64,000 bases of DNA, from NCBI RefSeq assembly GCF_000237925.1, contig NW_017386045.1, forward strand, positions 186,001 to 250,000, read 5' to 3'. The notes under the pieces are model-generated. The model was not told where the DNA came from, did no database searches, and saw only the letters and a list, made by a program, of their open reading frames with translations. This stretch comes from Schistosoma mansoni (lineage: Eukaryota; Platyhelminthes; Trematoda; Strigeidida; Schistosomatidae). Of this stretch, positions 30,668 through 42,284 are shown piece after piece (positions within the stretch are counted from its first letter, which is position 1; each line of letters starts with the position of its first letter). The position numbers and the translations under genes were made by a program.

Positions 30668-31009
30668 CACAAAACAACAAATAAGTCAACAAATATGTGA
30701 TGTAACAGTACAATGCTTTGATGGACATGGATTTTCCATTTCTAGGTATTATTAGACTTCTTCTAAGTTATCTATGATATAGATTTGTACATATATATGA
30801 CTGTATAAGTTTCTATACTCTATCTGATTATTAGTGATAACATAGAATCAGATTAGTACTTAACTGACATGAGTGGATTAATTAGCATTTTGTTTTAAAC
30901 ACCATAAATCACTGTATTGATTGTCTATGTGTTTTGTTATAGCACAAAAAAAACACACACCAATAACAATCCATTGTAAATTGTATCTTTTGTTTTAATG
31001 TATTCAAGG

Positions 31010-31930
31010 TGTAATAAACAAGAACATGGGTGGGGACAATCGAATGTATTTAAGCACAAAATTATAGACCATACAATAAACATAGTGAGCAAAGATGGAT
31101 AGTGACTAGCAGTGGAGTGCGGGACGCGCTTTCCGTCCTATTTGGGACTCGTCAGCTGAGTGTACCTGTATCTCTGAGTTGATGTTCACTCTGGGACTCG
31201 AACCCAGTAACTTTTGCTTCAAACACCAACGCGTTATTCACTCAGTTACTGAGTCCTAGTAGCCACTTGCTTGTGCAATGGGGTGAAGTTTAAATTCACT
31301 TAGTATAGTTTATTTGAATCTTCCCCATTGATGATTTTAGGACTGCAACTGGTCAGTCTCTAATTGGCATATGTGCATACTGTGCGTATTGCGGGTATCA
31401 GGACTCAGTGGCCGAGTGGATAACGCGATGGCGTTTGAAGCGAAAGGTACTGGGTTTGAGTCCCATATTGAACATCAATATGTCTGAGATGCAGCTACAT
31501 CCTAGCTGACGATTCACAAATAGGATGAAACGCGCGTCAAACTGGATTCCCTTGCTAGCCACTATCCATCTTTGCTTACTATGCTTGTGAATTAAGGCTA
31601 TTTCGAGGCAATACGTACAGTATGCACATATGCCAATTAGAGACTGACTAGTTGCAGTCCTAAAAACATCAATGGGAAGATCCAAACAAACAATACTAAG
31701 TAAATTTCATACAGTAAACTGTTAACTTGCAAACTATCAATCAATTTTTACAATCTTGACTATTCCTTCTGCAAATATTAGTCCATCATCATTGATGATT
31801 ATTGTTTATGCACTTTCATACCAATTACGTACCGTTCCCGTTCTCTCTTTATCGATCTTGTACTGAAATACATTCTATGCTTGACCATCATTATATACTA
31901 CTTATGTGGATATAAGTAAACCATACCAAA
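31010..31930 (+). repeat. Hairpin-ended repeat split by a SINE fold-back
   Basis: The 5' part (31010-31084) and 3' part (31712-31930) join into one family member. The SM-alpha pair (31085-31710) lies between them, so the SINE insertion is the later event. It ends with ACTACTTATGTGGATATAAGTA. Confidence 0.78.
31085..31710. mobile_element. Head-to-head pair of SM-alpha-like SINEs (fold-back)
   Basis: A minus-strand copy (31085-31365) and a plus-strand copy (31390-31700) face each other. The plus copy has a tRNA-like A box TGGCCGAGTGG (31409-31419) and B box GGTTTGAGTCC (31453-31463). The outer flank ACTTAGTATAGTTTATTTG and AATTGGCATATGTGC recur inverted near 31620-31710, so the pair forms an imperfect palindrome of about 600 bp. 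Both hammerheads have mutated cores or stems. The whole unit sits inside a hairpin-ended repeat (31010-31930). Confidence 0.82.
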
Positions 31931-32007
31931 AAGGTATAACTGTCTTTTCTAACCAACCTTTTAACTTCAACTATTTCTTTTTAGTTGTTGTGTAACAGTA
32001 CAAATAT

Positions 32008-32320
32008 TGTAGCGTGGTCTACTTATATCCATATAAGTAGTATATGGTGATGGTCAGACATAGAATGTATTTTGGCAGAAGACCGATAACGAAGGAACAG
32101 AAATAAAGCGCAATCCGTATGAAAATGCATGAACAATGAAATCAGAGGCGATGAACTGATATTTACAGAAGAAATGGTCAGAATTGAGACAATTTGATTG
32201 ATAGTTTGCAAGTTAACTGTTTACGACGTGGCTATCAGATTTTAGTGAGATAGTCAGTAATGTTGTGCTTAGATACAATCGATTATCCCCAACTAGTGTA
32301 TTGTTCACTATAATATTGCC
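32008..32320 (-). repeat. Hairpin-ended repeat, opposite to its neighbour
   Basis: A minus-strand copy starting with the hairpin CTACTTATATCCATATAAGTAG (32020-32041). Together with 31010-31930 it forms a large imperfect inverted repeat with hairpin ends facing each other. Confidence 0.75.
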
Positions 32321-32404
32321 AATTTTTTAATGTTTGAAACTATCATTTGGAAAGAGTTATTACTCGTAGTTTTATTATATAATTATTAAAAGACTTATAT
32401 TTGA

Positions 32405-32592
32405 ATGAAACTCCACCTATAGCTCTTATAGAGTTACTGCCGGTCCCAAGCCCGGGTAAAGGAGGAGGGTTGGGCATGGGGTTAGCGACCCCATCCTGTA
32501 GAAAACTAACTCGCTGAAAAAACGCTAACCAGAACTGGTAGGCGGCCTATGCTCCTCCACGAGGGGTAACAGGCGTAAGTAAGTAAGTGATA
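32405..32592 (+). mobile_element. Mini-LINE: 5' leader fused to 3' tail
   Basis: The LINE 5' leader (TACTGCCGGTCCCAAGCC to AAAACGCTAACCAG, about 32438-32533) is followed at once by the last 50 bp of the LINE (GGCGGCCTATGCTCC to GTAAGTAAGTAAG). No coding sequence is left. It looks like a non-autonomous derivative that keeps only the two ends. Confidence 0.75.
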
Positions 32593-32755
32593 AGTATATT
32601 TGAATGAAGAATAGTCTTTTTGATAAATTCTCTTCAGGTTCCATGATCAGAATCAATATTGGATTAGATAGGATAAGAGAAATAATAGTGCAATTACACC
32701 TCGATCAAATGTTCAGTGGAAGACTATATATTATCACAAGGAGGTTTGGTCAAAA

Positions 32756-32905
32756 GTTTTGGTAATTTAATGGTTGAAATCATGAGTCAATTGAAGCTAG
32801 ATCACCTTGGGAAAACTGGAAGTAATGGACGGCCGTTTTGTCTAAGTCTGAGACTCCTAAGCAGTGCACATCCATAATCCCGCCAGCGGGATTCGACTGT
32901 ATTGT
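32756..32905 (-). mobile_element. Second-family SINE fragment
   Basis: Minus-strand 3' tail and hammerhead with substitutions. The sequence ends after ATCCCGCCAGCGGGATTCG. It stands about 200 bp upstream of the Penelope-like frame. Confidence 0.7.
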
Positions 32906-33108
32906 GTAAAAATGTATTAGTGAGACATAATAAGGTGGGATGAATGCGAAGTAGATGAATCGTGTATTGGGGAGATTAATAATGAATAATAATAATAATG
33001 CAAAGATTTGTGAATAAAGATAACAGAAACAAATACATTTGACTACGAAACATCTTAAGTACAATAGTCAAATCGGGTCATTCAATAGCTAAGATTACTA
33101 TCGATTAA

Positions 33109-34599
33109 TTGATCTGGAGGTTGACCAGGGGAGGAGAAGTGGTTGAACATATTTCTTTTAGAATATTAAAGATTCCCATTAAAAATTCCCCTTATCACAA
33201 AATTGAAAAGTGGCTAGTACGTATCTTAGAACCCTTGCACAAATCAATTGTTAGTACGAGTGTAAAAGATGTATCCGACTTCACTTCCAAAGTGGAAAAT
33301 ATGAATGTTAGTATGGAAAATATGTTCTCACTAAATGTAGTATCCTTGTTTACTAATGTATCACTCATGGAGTCTATTGAGTTCATATGCGAGCAAATAA
33401 CAGAAAAACAAATCAACATTGTCTTGCCGGAAGATTGTCTGAAAGAACTGCTTTTAAGATGTACAATGAATGTTCATTTTGTCTTCAACAATTCCTATTA
33501 TAGACAAATAGACGGAATAGCCATGAGCTCACCTCTAGGCCCGATTCTCGCTGATCTCTTCTTAGCTAAGCTAGAAAATGGCCCACTTAAGGAGGCTATT
33601 AAGAAGCTCAATCTATACTGCCGCTACATCGACGATACTTTCATTGTCGTGGATCAGAACACCAGTAAGGATGAACCACTAGAACAGTTCAACAGTGTAC
33701 ATCCAGCGATTAGCTTCACTGGTGAAGACGAGTGTGACATAAAGCTGAATTTCCTTGACGTTACACTAAGCAGGCGAAGTGATGGCTCGTTAAGTAGAAG
33801 CGTGTATAGAAAAAGACCCTCTGCCTGCCAATACACTCACTTCTATAACTTTACACCTATCCAATATAAGAGAAACTTGGTTAGATGCCTCACTAGTAGA
33901 GCAAATAAGATCTGTTCTATTGATACTTTAAGTCAGGAACTGCAATTTATCTATAACTCACTGACTGAGATCGGCTACCCTGCTGCGTTCATCAAAAAGT
34001 ACATGTATGATACAAGGAAGAAGTCGGAGATTTCAACTGTTCGTAAGAAACCTTTATACATGAAATTACCATTCAACGGGGATGTAGCTAGTGAAACTCT
34101 GAAAGATAGGTTAACAAGAGTAATTAGTAGAACTTTCTACGCAGCCTATCTCGCATTGACTTTCTCGAGTCGACCAGTGATGTCTACTCAAACGAAGGAT
34201 AAGTTACCTGAGTTGGCCTCCTCCATGTGCATTTATAAGTTCAGCTGCTCTTGTGGAGATAGCTATATCGGGCGTACTACTAGGCAACTTAACCAACGAA
34301 TGAGTGAACATCTACCAGCATGGTTTGGAAAGGGCCAAATAAAAACAATACGCAGTTCTATCTTGGCACATCTAATTGATAGTGGTCATATTGTTGATAA
34401 ATTGAAATCATTTCAAGTGATCTATCGTATACCTCCATCATTTCCCAACGGAGTTCGCTCCCGTCTACTTCATATAGCAGAAGCCATAGGAATTCGTACA
34501 TTTCCATCTCAATTTATGTATACAGAAGAAATTCGTAACCCCCCTATCCCTTCCAGGGCCGGACATAACTTAATAAATGACATTATTATATATTTGTAA
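33109..34599 (+). mobile_element. Penelope-like retroelement, RT plus GIY-YIG frame
   Basis: One open frame of about 496 codons. The RT part shows SPYHKIEKWL, SLNVVSLFTNV (motif A), GIAMSSPLGPILADLFLAKL (B), YCRYIDDTFIVV (C) and FTGEDECDIKLNFLDVTLSR (D and E). The C-terminal part is a GIY-YIG nuclease: CIYKFSCSCGDSYIGRT, then RMSEHL. This order is specific to Penelope-like elements. The N-terminal RT0/RT1 region is absent, so the copy is 5' truncated. Motif A has Asn where the family has a catalytic Asp (FDVVSLFT in most), so this copy is probably inactive despite its open frame. The first codon listed is TTG; the true start lay upstream in the full element. A SINE ends about 200 bp upstream. 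Confidence 0.93.
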
Positions 34600-34968
34600 A
34601 AAATTTTATTTCGGTTATCATTTTTTCGGTTTGTTTGTAATTTTCTACCTCTTTCCGTTTGTATTCTTCACTATCTATTTACTTACATACTTCTCATTAC
34701 GTAATGATTTTAATGTTTTGTGATCACCATGGTAAGTCTATTTACCCACGTTTGACCTCTTATTTCTCAATGTTTAATTATTGATAAGACTTTTGTTATC
34801 GTAATTTATTATCCTTATTACTACTCTCAGTACACATGTCTTCCCACTATCAACTTGTACTATTAACTATTATTATGCTTGGTAACGTATTCTATTTCAT
34901 TGTGATTAATATTGCCTTGTGATTGGTCTAAAGGATTTTCATATAAATATTCATGTATATGTAGAGTA

Positions 34969-35009
34969 AAGCCTGATGACGATCTAATTGAAAACAATAT
35001 TGTTCGCTT
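34969..35009 (+). ncRNA. Hammerhead-like motif downstream of the Penelope-like element
   Basis: AAGC (34969-34972) pairs with GCTT (35006-35009) as stem I. CTGATGA is at 34973-34979 and GAAA at 34990-34993. Stem III is a perfect 6 bp palindrome AACAAT/ATTGTT (34993-35004), with C17 at 35005. Stem II is weak (GAT/ATT with an extra C), so activity is doubtful. Hammerheads in terminal repeats of Penelope-like elements are established. Here the position 370 bp after the stop fits that pattern. Confidence 0.5.
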
Positions 35010-35564
35010 ACATATGTTGTTCATATAACTTTTCTATGTATAGCTCCGGTTTCTAAATCCGGATGGCTTCTGCTTCAAACGTTTGAAGGACTTTAAGTCT
35101 GAAAAGCTTTGGCAAAAAATTAGTGATCCTATAAATCAAAAAGGATTGGTTCATACACGCAACATGACCAGTTTGCACTAAATTAGCCAATATCGAGCTG
35201 TTCACTTTATTTTCCAGAACTTTGCTTAGTCACACTGAGATGTGTTCGCTTCACGAAAATGTAAATCCTCAGAACTTTGACCGGTATAACTTACTCCATA
35301 TGAGCAGTCGAATTAATGAATACAAAATGAGGTGGTCATTCTAAGAAATTCATCTGTTAACCTCAGTGTCACCATTGGGCGCGTAGAAAAAATTAATCGC
35401 AGTTCTTCGATGTTGAAAGATTTTTAGATTATTCTGAGTAATCTCTGAGTTAATATTTCGCTAGTCACATCCCCTCTGAATTGTAGTTGCATGAACAGGG
35501 ATTTTTTATTCACCGTTTGTATTTCATCTATTTTCACTTTCATGATCATATAATGAATTATAAC

Positions 35565-35775
35565 TGCTCTCCTTAAGAGTATCACGCAAGGTGCTTAGCT
35601 CATGGTGACCAATCTCATATATTTCAGGTTTTTCTCAGTGAAGATCAAATCCTATCAACCAAGTTGCAATGTGGCCACCAGTCTAGGTGACTTGACATTG
35701 CTTGCACTAAGTTGAGATAAAATGGTGGTTGGAGGTAATCAACAGGAAACCCTGTTTTGAACAAATGTGGTAAGA
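35565..35775 (-). mobile_element. Third-family SINE partial copy
   Basis: Minus strand: ACAGGGTTTCCTGTTG and CCACCATTTTATCTC, matching the part of the 17.5 kb copy after its hammerhead. A similar piece lies at 39060-39200. Confidence 0.5.
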
Positions 35776-36129
35776 CAACTGTAAGCTACTGATAAATTTG
35801 CAAGTAGTATGACAATTGGCGAAAATTTAGTGAGCATAATGTGAAAATATGAAGATATTTTTTTCACTAGATCATACATAAAGCTTTCTAATTATAAACC
35901 ATCTGTTTAGAGATTATGATTGTGTACAAGAGTGATCTGACGGACCTTCCCTAATGATTTGTAGACCTTAGAAAGTGAGGTTAAAATCATAAATTCTCAA
36001 CAGTGATTAACAATATACGTTGTGTTAATGTTGTGAAATCAATCAAAAAGATTTGTGAGGATCTGAGAAATCATCGAAAAAAAAACCCAAAAGGGCCCTG
36101 AAAAAACTGGGTAACATTTTATCAAGTTA

Positions 36130-36722
36130 ACATTGATTTACTTACTAACTTACTTACGCCTGTTGCTCCTAATGGAGCATAGGCCGCTGACCAGCATTCT
36201 ACAACCCACTCTGTCCATAGCCTTCCTTTCTAGTTCTATCCAATTTTTGTTCATCCTTCTCATGTCAGTCTCCATTTCATGGCCGGCGTATAACAGAAGC
36301 TGCCCTGAAGATATTCGCTGTTGTCCAACCTGCGTCCGATATGTTTCACTGATCCCAAGCACCTCCAGGTTGTATTTCCTAATTTCTGCAGCAATTTGGA
36401 AGACTCATTCGGTCTCCCACATTGTCCGGACGTTCCATGTACCTATAAAGATTGTTGCTCTGGTTGTTAGAAGGTGCATCGGCCTCAAGACTTCCGAAGG
36501 AATTCGGCTTTCACCATGAGACGTCACAATTATTCCTTCTACTCTCAGGGCAGAGTTTAAATGGTTTGTATAATTTTTTCTGGTTAGCGTTTTTTTAGCG
36601 AGTTGGTTTTCTACGGGATGAGGTCGCTAACCCGATGCCCGACCCTCCTCCTTTACCCGAGCTTGGGACCGGCAGTAGCCCTCGGAGGAGCTGCAGGCGG
36701 AGTTATCCCAACAGCTACCAAT
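36130..36722 (-). mobile_element. Internally deleted GTAA-tailed LINE, both termini kept
   Basis: On the minus strand it runs from the 5' leader (36722-36570) through the start of the endonuclease domain (FIGTWNVRTMWETE, then [18 protein letters not shown]) directly into the last coding residues of the RT protein ([19 protein letters not shown]) and the tail. About 590 bp remain of what should be over 3 kb. The join keeps one reading frame (36362-36150, 70 codons). The WNVRTM and SETYRTQ segments show that the family encodes an APE-type endonuclease. Confidence 0.85.
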
Positions 36723-37189
36723 CAATATTATCGTCGGGATATAACAAGAAGTTTCTAAGAAACATCTAGAAAGTGGAGAGTCATGTTCCAAATTTTTGAT
36801 TGGATGACTACCTATCCTGCCACTATGTTTAGTTGTTTGAGTTAATCATTTAATGATTCATTGGGTATATATTCTGTTAATTGAGTATCAAATCGTGTTA
36901 CCTGGTGTCGAGTGTATGGTCGAGAAAATTGATTAATCTCCGGTATATCATATTCTTTAAGTGATTTTAATTAGATTCCTATTTGTATACCTGAAACCAT
37001 CTCACCTCCGTTTCGTCTTACCTTGAAAGATTTTCGGTAATTTTAACCTAAGTCTACACACATAATCGTACCAAATATTCTTTGATACCATAATGAATAC
37101 AGTAGGTTCGAGTCATTCAGAATGTGATGATCGACGTTTTCAAACTCAGGCGATTTGTATAACAAAATTACCTTCCAAAGATTTAGAGA

Positions 37190-37470
37190 CCACTGTAGTG
37201 AACGAGAACACAAATGGCGACAGTTGAGTGTATCTGAACACATAATTACAGAATCTATCACTAACAACTGAGAACCACGCGGTAAATACTTCATTGGCAA
37301 AATGTCAATTAATCGTCTCAGAATTCATTGTTCTTTCGTTTCCATAGCAACCATTCTGTGTTCTCGTTCCCTTTTCTTCGATCTTCTTCATCTTCTCCCA
37401 CCAGGCATTTCACGTTCGACTAATGAAACATATTACTTATATCTGTCGATATCAGTAGCACATACCTCAC
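37190..37470 (+). repeat. Hairpin-ended repeat
   Basis: Starts GTAGTGAACGAGAACAC and ends with CTTATATCTGTCGATATCAG and GTAGCACA. Its interior resembles the copies at 42340 and 48805. Confidence 0.72.
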
Positions 37471-37609
37471 CATGATTAGAGGGGTATTAAAACCCTAATT
37501 AAAAATAAGGTTATCTAACATTTGACTTGGTTATGATAACTTCATTTATTCTTACTCTTAAATCAACTCATATATGTAAGTATCATTATCAATCCATTTG
37601 AATTACTTA

Positions 37610-37915
37610 ACCTCATATGCTACGGCAGCCTGCTTGACTATCTGAACTATCTGTTCCTACCATCTGGATATTTCAACAATTTATCTAATTTTAGTGCGTT
37701 TCTAAAAAACGTAAAACCTTTCATTGTGCAAGTTACAAAAGGCTCAATCAGAGATATCGTGTTTACTGGCAGGCAATACGCAGCGAGAAGAATGTATATT
37801 ATTTAGATGTCGATTGACTAAATTGTTAACTTCTAACTGGCGATCACTCACTATTTATCGTCAGGATCGACCAAGTAGTAAGAAACTGCAATATTGTTGA
37901 AATACTTTGTGCTGA
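37610..37915 (+). repeat. AACLxIW repeat, copy 3 with insertion
   Basis: Same order of motifs, with about 35 bp inserted after CATCTGGATATTTCAACAA (37660-37720). The tail extends to ACTTTGTGCTGAGTG near 37913, as in copy 1 (ACTTTGTGCTAAGAG). Confidence 0.65.
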
Positions 37916-38423
37916 GTGTTATAAATTTAAAAACGAAAGAACAAGGCCCTATGCCAATTTGTTGTGATTTTATGTCCGACTTTTATTATGTGATTTATTC
38001 ACCAATCGGAATACGACTTGTCTAATTCTAGCACTGTGCCAAATCAATGACGTTCGACTAGTATGAGTAGTCTAGCGTCCTTATTGGTCCCTTGTCCTCC
38101 TAGTCCTTCCAATTCACTCCAGGACACCAATTACAGCTTCTGCTATGTCAATCATATATTTCAGACATATTTGGTTTATATACCAGACAGATAGACCGTA
38201 TCACACCATCAAATAGAAAATAATATTTGTACAAGATCAAGCCAAATATGGCTGTGAACGCGGGAGACAATAATCAATAAACTGAGTATAATTTTGGAAC
38301 AGTAATTCGTATAATAATAATAATCCATAGATTAAAATGAAGCTTATAATAAGATGAATATAGATGTACACAATCTAATTACTCAATAGTTGAACAATAA
38401 GAATATATATATATATAGTTGAG

Positions 38424-38735
38424 ATCATGAGTCAATTGAAGCTAGACCACCATGGGAAATCTAGAAGTACTGAACGGTCATTTCGTCCTATTGTGGGACT
38501 CCTCAGCAGTGCGCATCCACGATCCCGCATCGCGAGATTCGAACCCAGGACCTATCAGTCTCGCGCGCGAATTCTTAACCAATAGACCACTGAGTGGGCA
38601 TCCGACGATGTTAATGTTTAACTTCAACTAATCTACGAATTTGAACAACCGTCCACTATTTTCTTCAGTGAGTTAGTACCTCACAATAGACCTGGTTGAA
38701 CTCCACTGGTTACTGCTTCTCATTGGAAGTTACAT
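38424..38735 (-). mobile_element. Second-family SINE, minus strand
   Basis: The minus strand reads linker, A box (GCCCACTCAGTGG...), B box GGGTTCGAATCTC and a hammerhead with CTGAGGA and GAAA intact (about 38512-38468). The cleavage triplet is GTT, which cleaves poorly in known hammerheads. Confidence 0.78.
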
Positions 38736-39349
38736 GTACTTATGTCTTCACTAGGATATAACACTGAGAATTCTTTATTGTACTCAAATATATAATATTG
38801 AATAAAGCTGATAATATTTAGTATGATTTATTATGGGTTACTTCTAAATAGTTTTGACTAAAAATCATGTTTCTATTAAAAAAACATCCCCTTATTATTG
38901 CATCCTTTAAAAGTTACATCAAAACACTAATTTACGATCATCTCATTATCTACTATTCTCTTCTAAGTATATATGCTGTTAGATAAACCAAATGTAAATC
39001 AGTGATGTTTGCCTGACTTCTATCTATAGTTAGGCTTCATATTTACACCGTCTTCGAATCACAATGGATTGATTACTGGGTGGTGATCAATGTCATGCGT
39101 GTCAAGTCCCTCTTAGTGCTGATCGAATACTATCGATCGAGTTGTAATGTGGCCAGTAGTCTAGGTGGCTCTACACTGCGTTCACCATCTTACCGTCTTC
39201 AAATTTTTTAGTAGTATAATCTATGATGTCTTTTTGTTCTTGTTGTGGTCTCAATTGATTTCAATTAATTAATTAATTATTTATTTATTTGTACACATAA
39301 ATATTAGTATAAAGGAGCACAGAATAAATATGCGCCACATAAGTCACTT

Positions 39350-39815
39350 GATTTGTGTGTGGGCTGTGATACAGCTCATACGCCCATACAGAAACAGGTG
39401 GTTTGATTAGAGGGCTACACCTGGAGCTTTCAACCTAAAGGCTTGATCCACAAGGCAGTAGAGCAACGTAAGGAGATGCAGTCCCGTGATAGTCGGTGAC
39501 CAACAGTTGGTTCACACCCCACTTGTTCCCTCAGGTTGCTGGAGCCCATGTACACCATTGGTTTGGAATGACGATTTTCCAACTCCTCTACCAACGCGTT
39601 TAAAGTGCCGGACATTCGTTTTTCTTCCTCTCAATTTCGTAAACATCACTCCTGGCGCGAGAAGGCAGTGCGTAGTACTTCCTTTGGAGTGGCTGTATAC
39701 GCGCGGCCATATGAGAGCATTTTGAAGAGCGGACTTTTTCCATGTTCTAACGTACCAGGGCATTTGAGGAAAATTCATCTTGATGGTTTGACACGTTTGG
39801 TCAAAAAATGACTTT
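39350..39815 (+). repeat. GC-richer interspersed repeat, copy 2
   Basis: Second copy of the repeat at 16055-16535, diverged by roughly a quarter and with small gaps. The start GTGTGTGGGCTGTGATAC and end TTTGACACGTTTGGTC are similarly placed, which suggests a defined element of about 470 bp. Confidence 0.8.
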
Positions 39816-39997
39816 CGTTTTCAAGTACTGAGACGTGAATAACTTAATTTGCAAATATATATAATTCAGTTTGGTTAAGTAAACTTCGTTTCTTACTTCC
39901 TGTCTTTTCTTACAAAGGGTTCTACTGATATGTAGAAAGTGCATGTATCAGTACCATCCCTAGCATACAACACATTGTAATAAGTATCTACAAAATA

Positions 39998-40210
39998 CTA
40001 CTTATTTACTTGGGCCTGTGACCCCTAGTTGAGGAGCATAGGCCACTCACTAGCACTCTCCATCCAACCCTGTCCTAGGCAATTCTTTCCAGTTGCTATT
40101 CATCTATTTCATGTCTGCTTCCAATTCCCGACGCAGTTTGTTCTTTGGTCTTCTTCTTTTCCGTTTCCCTTCAAGATCGCAGGTTAGCGCTTGCCTCGCG
40201 AATCTACCAA
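39998..40210 (-). mobile_element. GTAA-tailed LINE 3' end, diverged subfamily
   Basis: The reverse complement ends at GTAAATAAGTA. It contains a variant 3' end with GAGGAGCATAGGCCACTCAC, and upstream codons corresponding to KRKRRRPKNKLRRELEADM. It differs from the 25 kb and 27 kb copies in the last 60 bp. Confidence 0.7.
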
Positions 40211-40754
40211 ATATTACTAGTCTATATTACTCTAATTTGGTTTTGCGCCTATTATGCCAACAATATGAACAGTTCCCATTTCTAATAAATGTCGAGATTA
40301 TAATAGACACCTTATTTTATCAGCTTAAACGAACTACTTTTTTAATAATATAATCAGCAGGAACTGTATTTACATAAGCACATTTAACATTAGTAGTGCA
40401 GATGACGTGGCTTACGCTCCTACTAGTATCCTATCCACAAGTCTTTCTCTATCCACAGCCTTAAATCTTCGAAATAAGTCTGCAACCAAGCTTTTATTAT
40501 TATTATTGGCCGTCCAGTGTTTCCAGGTTTTCCCTGGTGGTCTAGCTTCAATTAACTCACGCTTTCAACAAATTTATTAGTTTGATTATCATAAAAGTTT
40601 CCAACTTGTATTCAATAATACTGAACGTTACTTGTTCGCTGCAAAACTTCTTAGTCCTGGATTTAATTTCTGGCAATGAGGTTCGAGAATTTTCATACTA
40701 GAATAAAAAATATGTTAAATGCCCTTTTTAATTTTCGGTGGCATTGTGGTGCAT

Positions 40755-41073
40755 GCTACATATATCGAAAAAAGTAGTATATAACGCTAGTCAGGAATAG
40801 AATGCCTGGCAGCAGAAGGTCGAGAAGATCGAGAAAGAAAATTAGGGAACAGAAAGAAATTAGCATGGAAATAAAGGAATTGTGAAGTCTGAGACAATTG
40901 ATTGACATTTTGTAAATGAAGTATTCATCGTGTGGTTCTCAGTTGTTAGTAAGAGATTCTGTAATTATGTATTCAGATACACTCGACTGTCGCCATTTGT
41001 GTTCTCATTCACTACAGCATCACAGCTAGTGTCGATCGTTATCTGAAACTACCTACAGAATGTATTCAATGTT
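40755..41073 (-). repeat. Hairpin-ended repeat, left partner of a perfect inverted repeat
   Basis: A minus-strand family member. Positions 40900-41073 are identical to the reverse complement of 42285-42458 for 174 bp. Confidence 0.8.
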
Positions 41074-41109
41074 CAAATCAGTGGAATCCAATCATCACTA
41101 AAATAACTT

Positions 41110-41345
41110 GACAAACATAACTTTGGTCAGTGGTTGATTAAACAGGAATATTTCAGTCCTATAGAAAGTCATTCAAAGGTCAAATAGTTTAGTGGTACAA
41201 TTCCATTCTGTTAAAACTACATAATCCGCGTTAGAATCCTATAACAAGCATCGATGCCCTCAAGATTGAAAGGAAGAACTGGTACAACACCTAGGTCAAA
41301 TAGGATTTGATATCAACTATCTCCGACCACATCATAATATCATCA
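41110..41345 (+). mobile_element. Third-family SINE, degenerate
   Basis: Contains AATAGTTTAGTGGTAC (A box relic), GTTAGAATCCT (B box relic) and CCTCAAGATTGAAAGG in the family's order. The hammerhead is not recognisable. Confidence 0.5.
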
Positions 41346-41659
41346 AGTATTTGTAACCTTAAATAACTAGATGCGAAAGAAGAGTAATGGAATTAGATCA
41401 AGTTACTTACCATAAAAAGACAATTACCCAACATAAGCTAATAAATGATAAATAAAGTATCTTTTTTATTTACTTAATCAATGAATAAGGTGAAACTGAT
41501 ATTAATAGATGACCTATACTAAGTTATAAATAGCACAATTTTCAAGTAGTTATGTTGTAACCTATGCTGGAGTTTATCTTTTCTCTTTCTTTTAACAGAT
41601 AACATTGTCCAATTCATTAATGGATGCCTTATTTTGATCTTCGTAAAAGTATCAGAATA

Positions 41660-42005
41660 TCAGAAAGGGGCTTTATGCAAAGATTTTAGTAATTTTATAG
41701 GTAAAATCTTGAGTTAATTGAAGCTAGACCACCATGGAGAACCTGAAGGCACTGAATGGCCGTTTCGTCCTATTGTAAGACTCCTCAGTAGTGCGCACTC
41801 ACGATCCCGCCTCGCGAAATTCAAATCTAGGATCTATCAGTCTCGCGCGCGAGCGCTTTACCTCTTGAAACATTGAGCCTCCATCCAACGGTGCTTATGT
41901 CTAACTTCAACCAATCCACGAAATAGGACTGAACGGCCGTCCAGTACTTTTAGGTTCTCCATGGTGGTCTAGCTTCAATCGGCTCATGATTGCAACTGTA
42001 AAATA
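41660..42005. mobile_element. Second-family SINE with inverted terminal piece
   Basis: A minus-strand unit (41660-41935, with hammerhead, B box and A box relics) is followed by its own 3' part in plus orientation (ACGGCCGTCCAGTACTT to ATGATTGCAACT, 41940-42005). It is the same fold-back design as 30436-30667 and 43080-43332. Confidence 0.72.
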
Positions 42006-42284
42006 TTACAATAATTTTAGACTTATCATTCATTGTTAAGTCTGATAATGAAGTCATTAAATATTGATTATTCGCTTAAAGATTCTTTGGGTTTTTTTTT
42101 TGTGAAATATTCTATGAGAATTTTTAACTGTTACTGAGAAGAACAAAACCAAAATACAATGGAAAAATAAAATACTAAATTACTAATGTAGTGAACGAGA
42201 ACACAAACGGGCATAATCAAGTGACTAGTGACCGAAATTGCATTTATCAAGTCATTTTAATGATGGTCGGTTTCCACTAATCCA

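Noticed and set aside
31400-31465. Possible tRNA gene with a perfect TGGCCGAGTGG A box
   Set aside because: No acceptor stem partner is present, and a hammerhead follows, as in SM-alpha SINEs.
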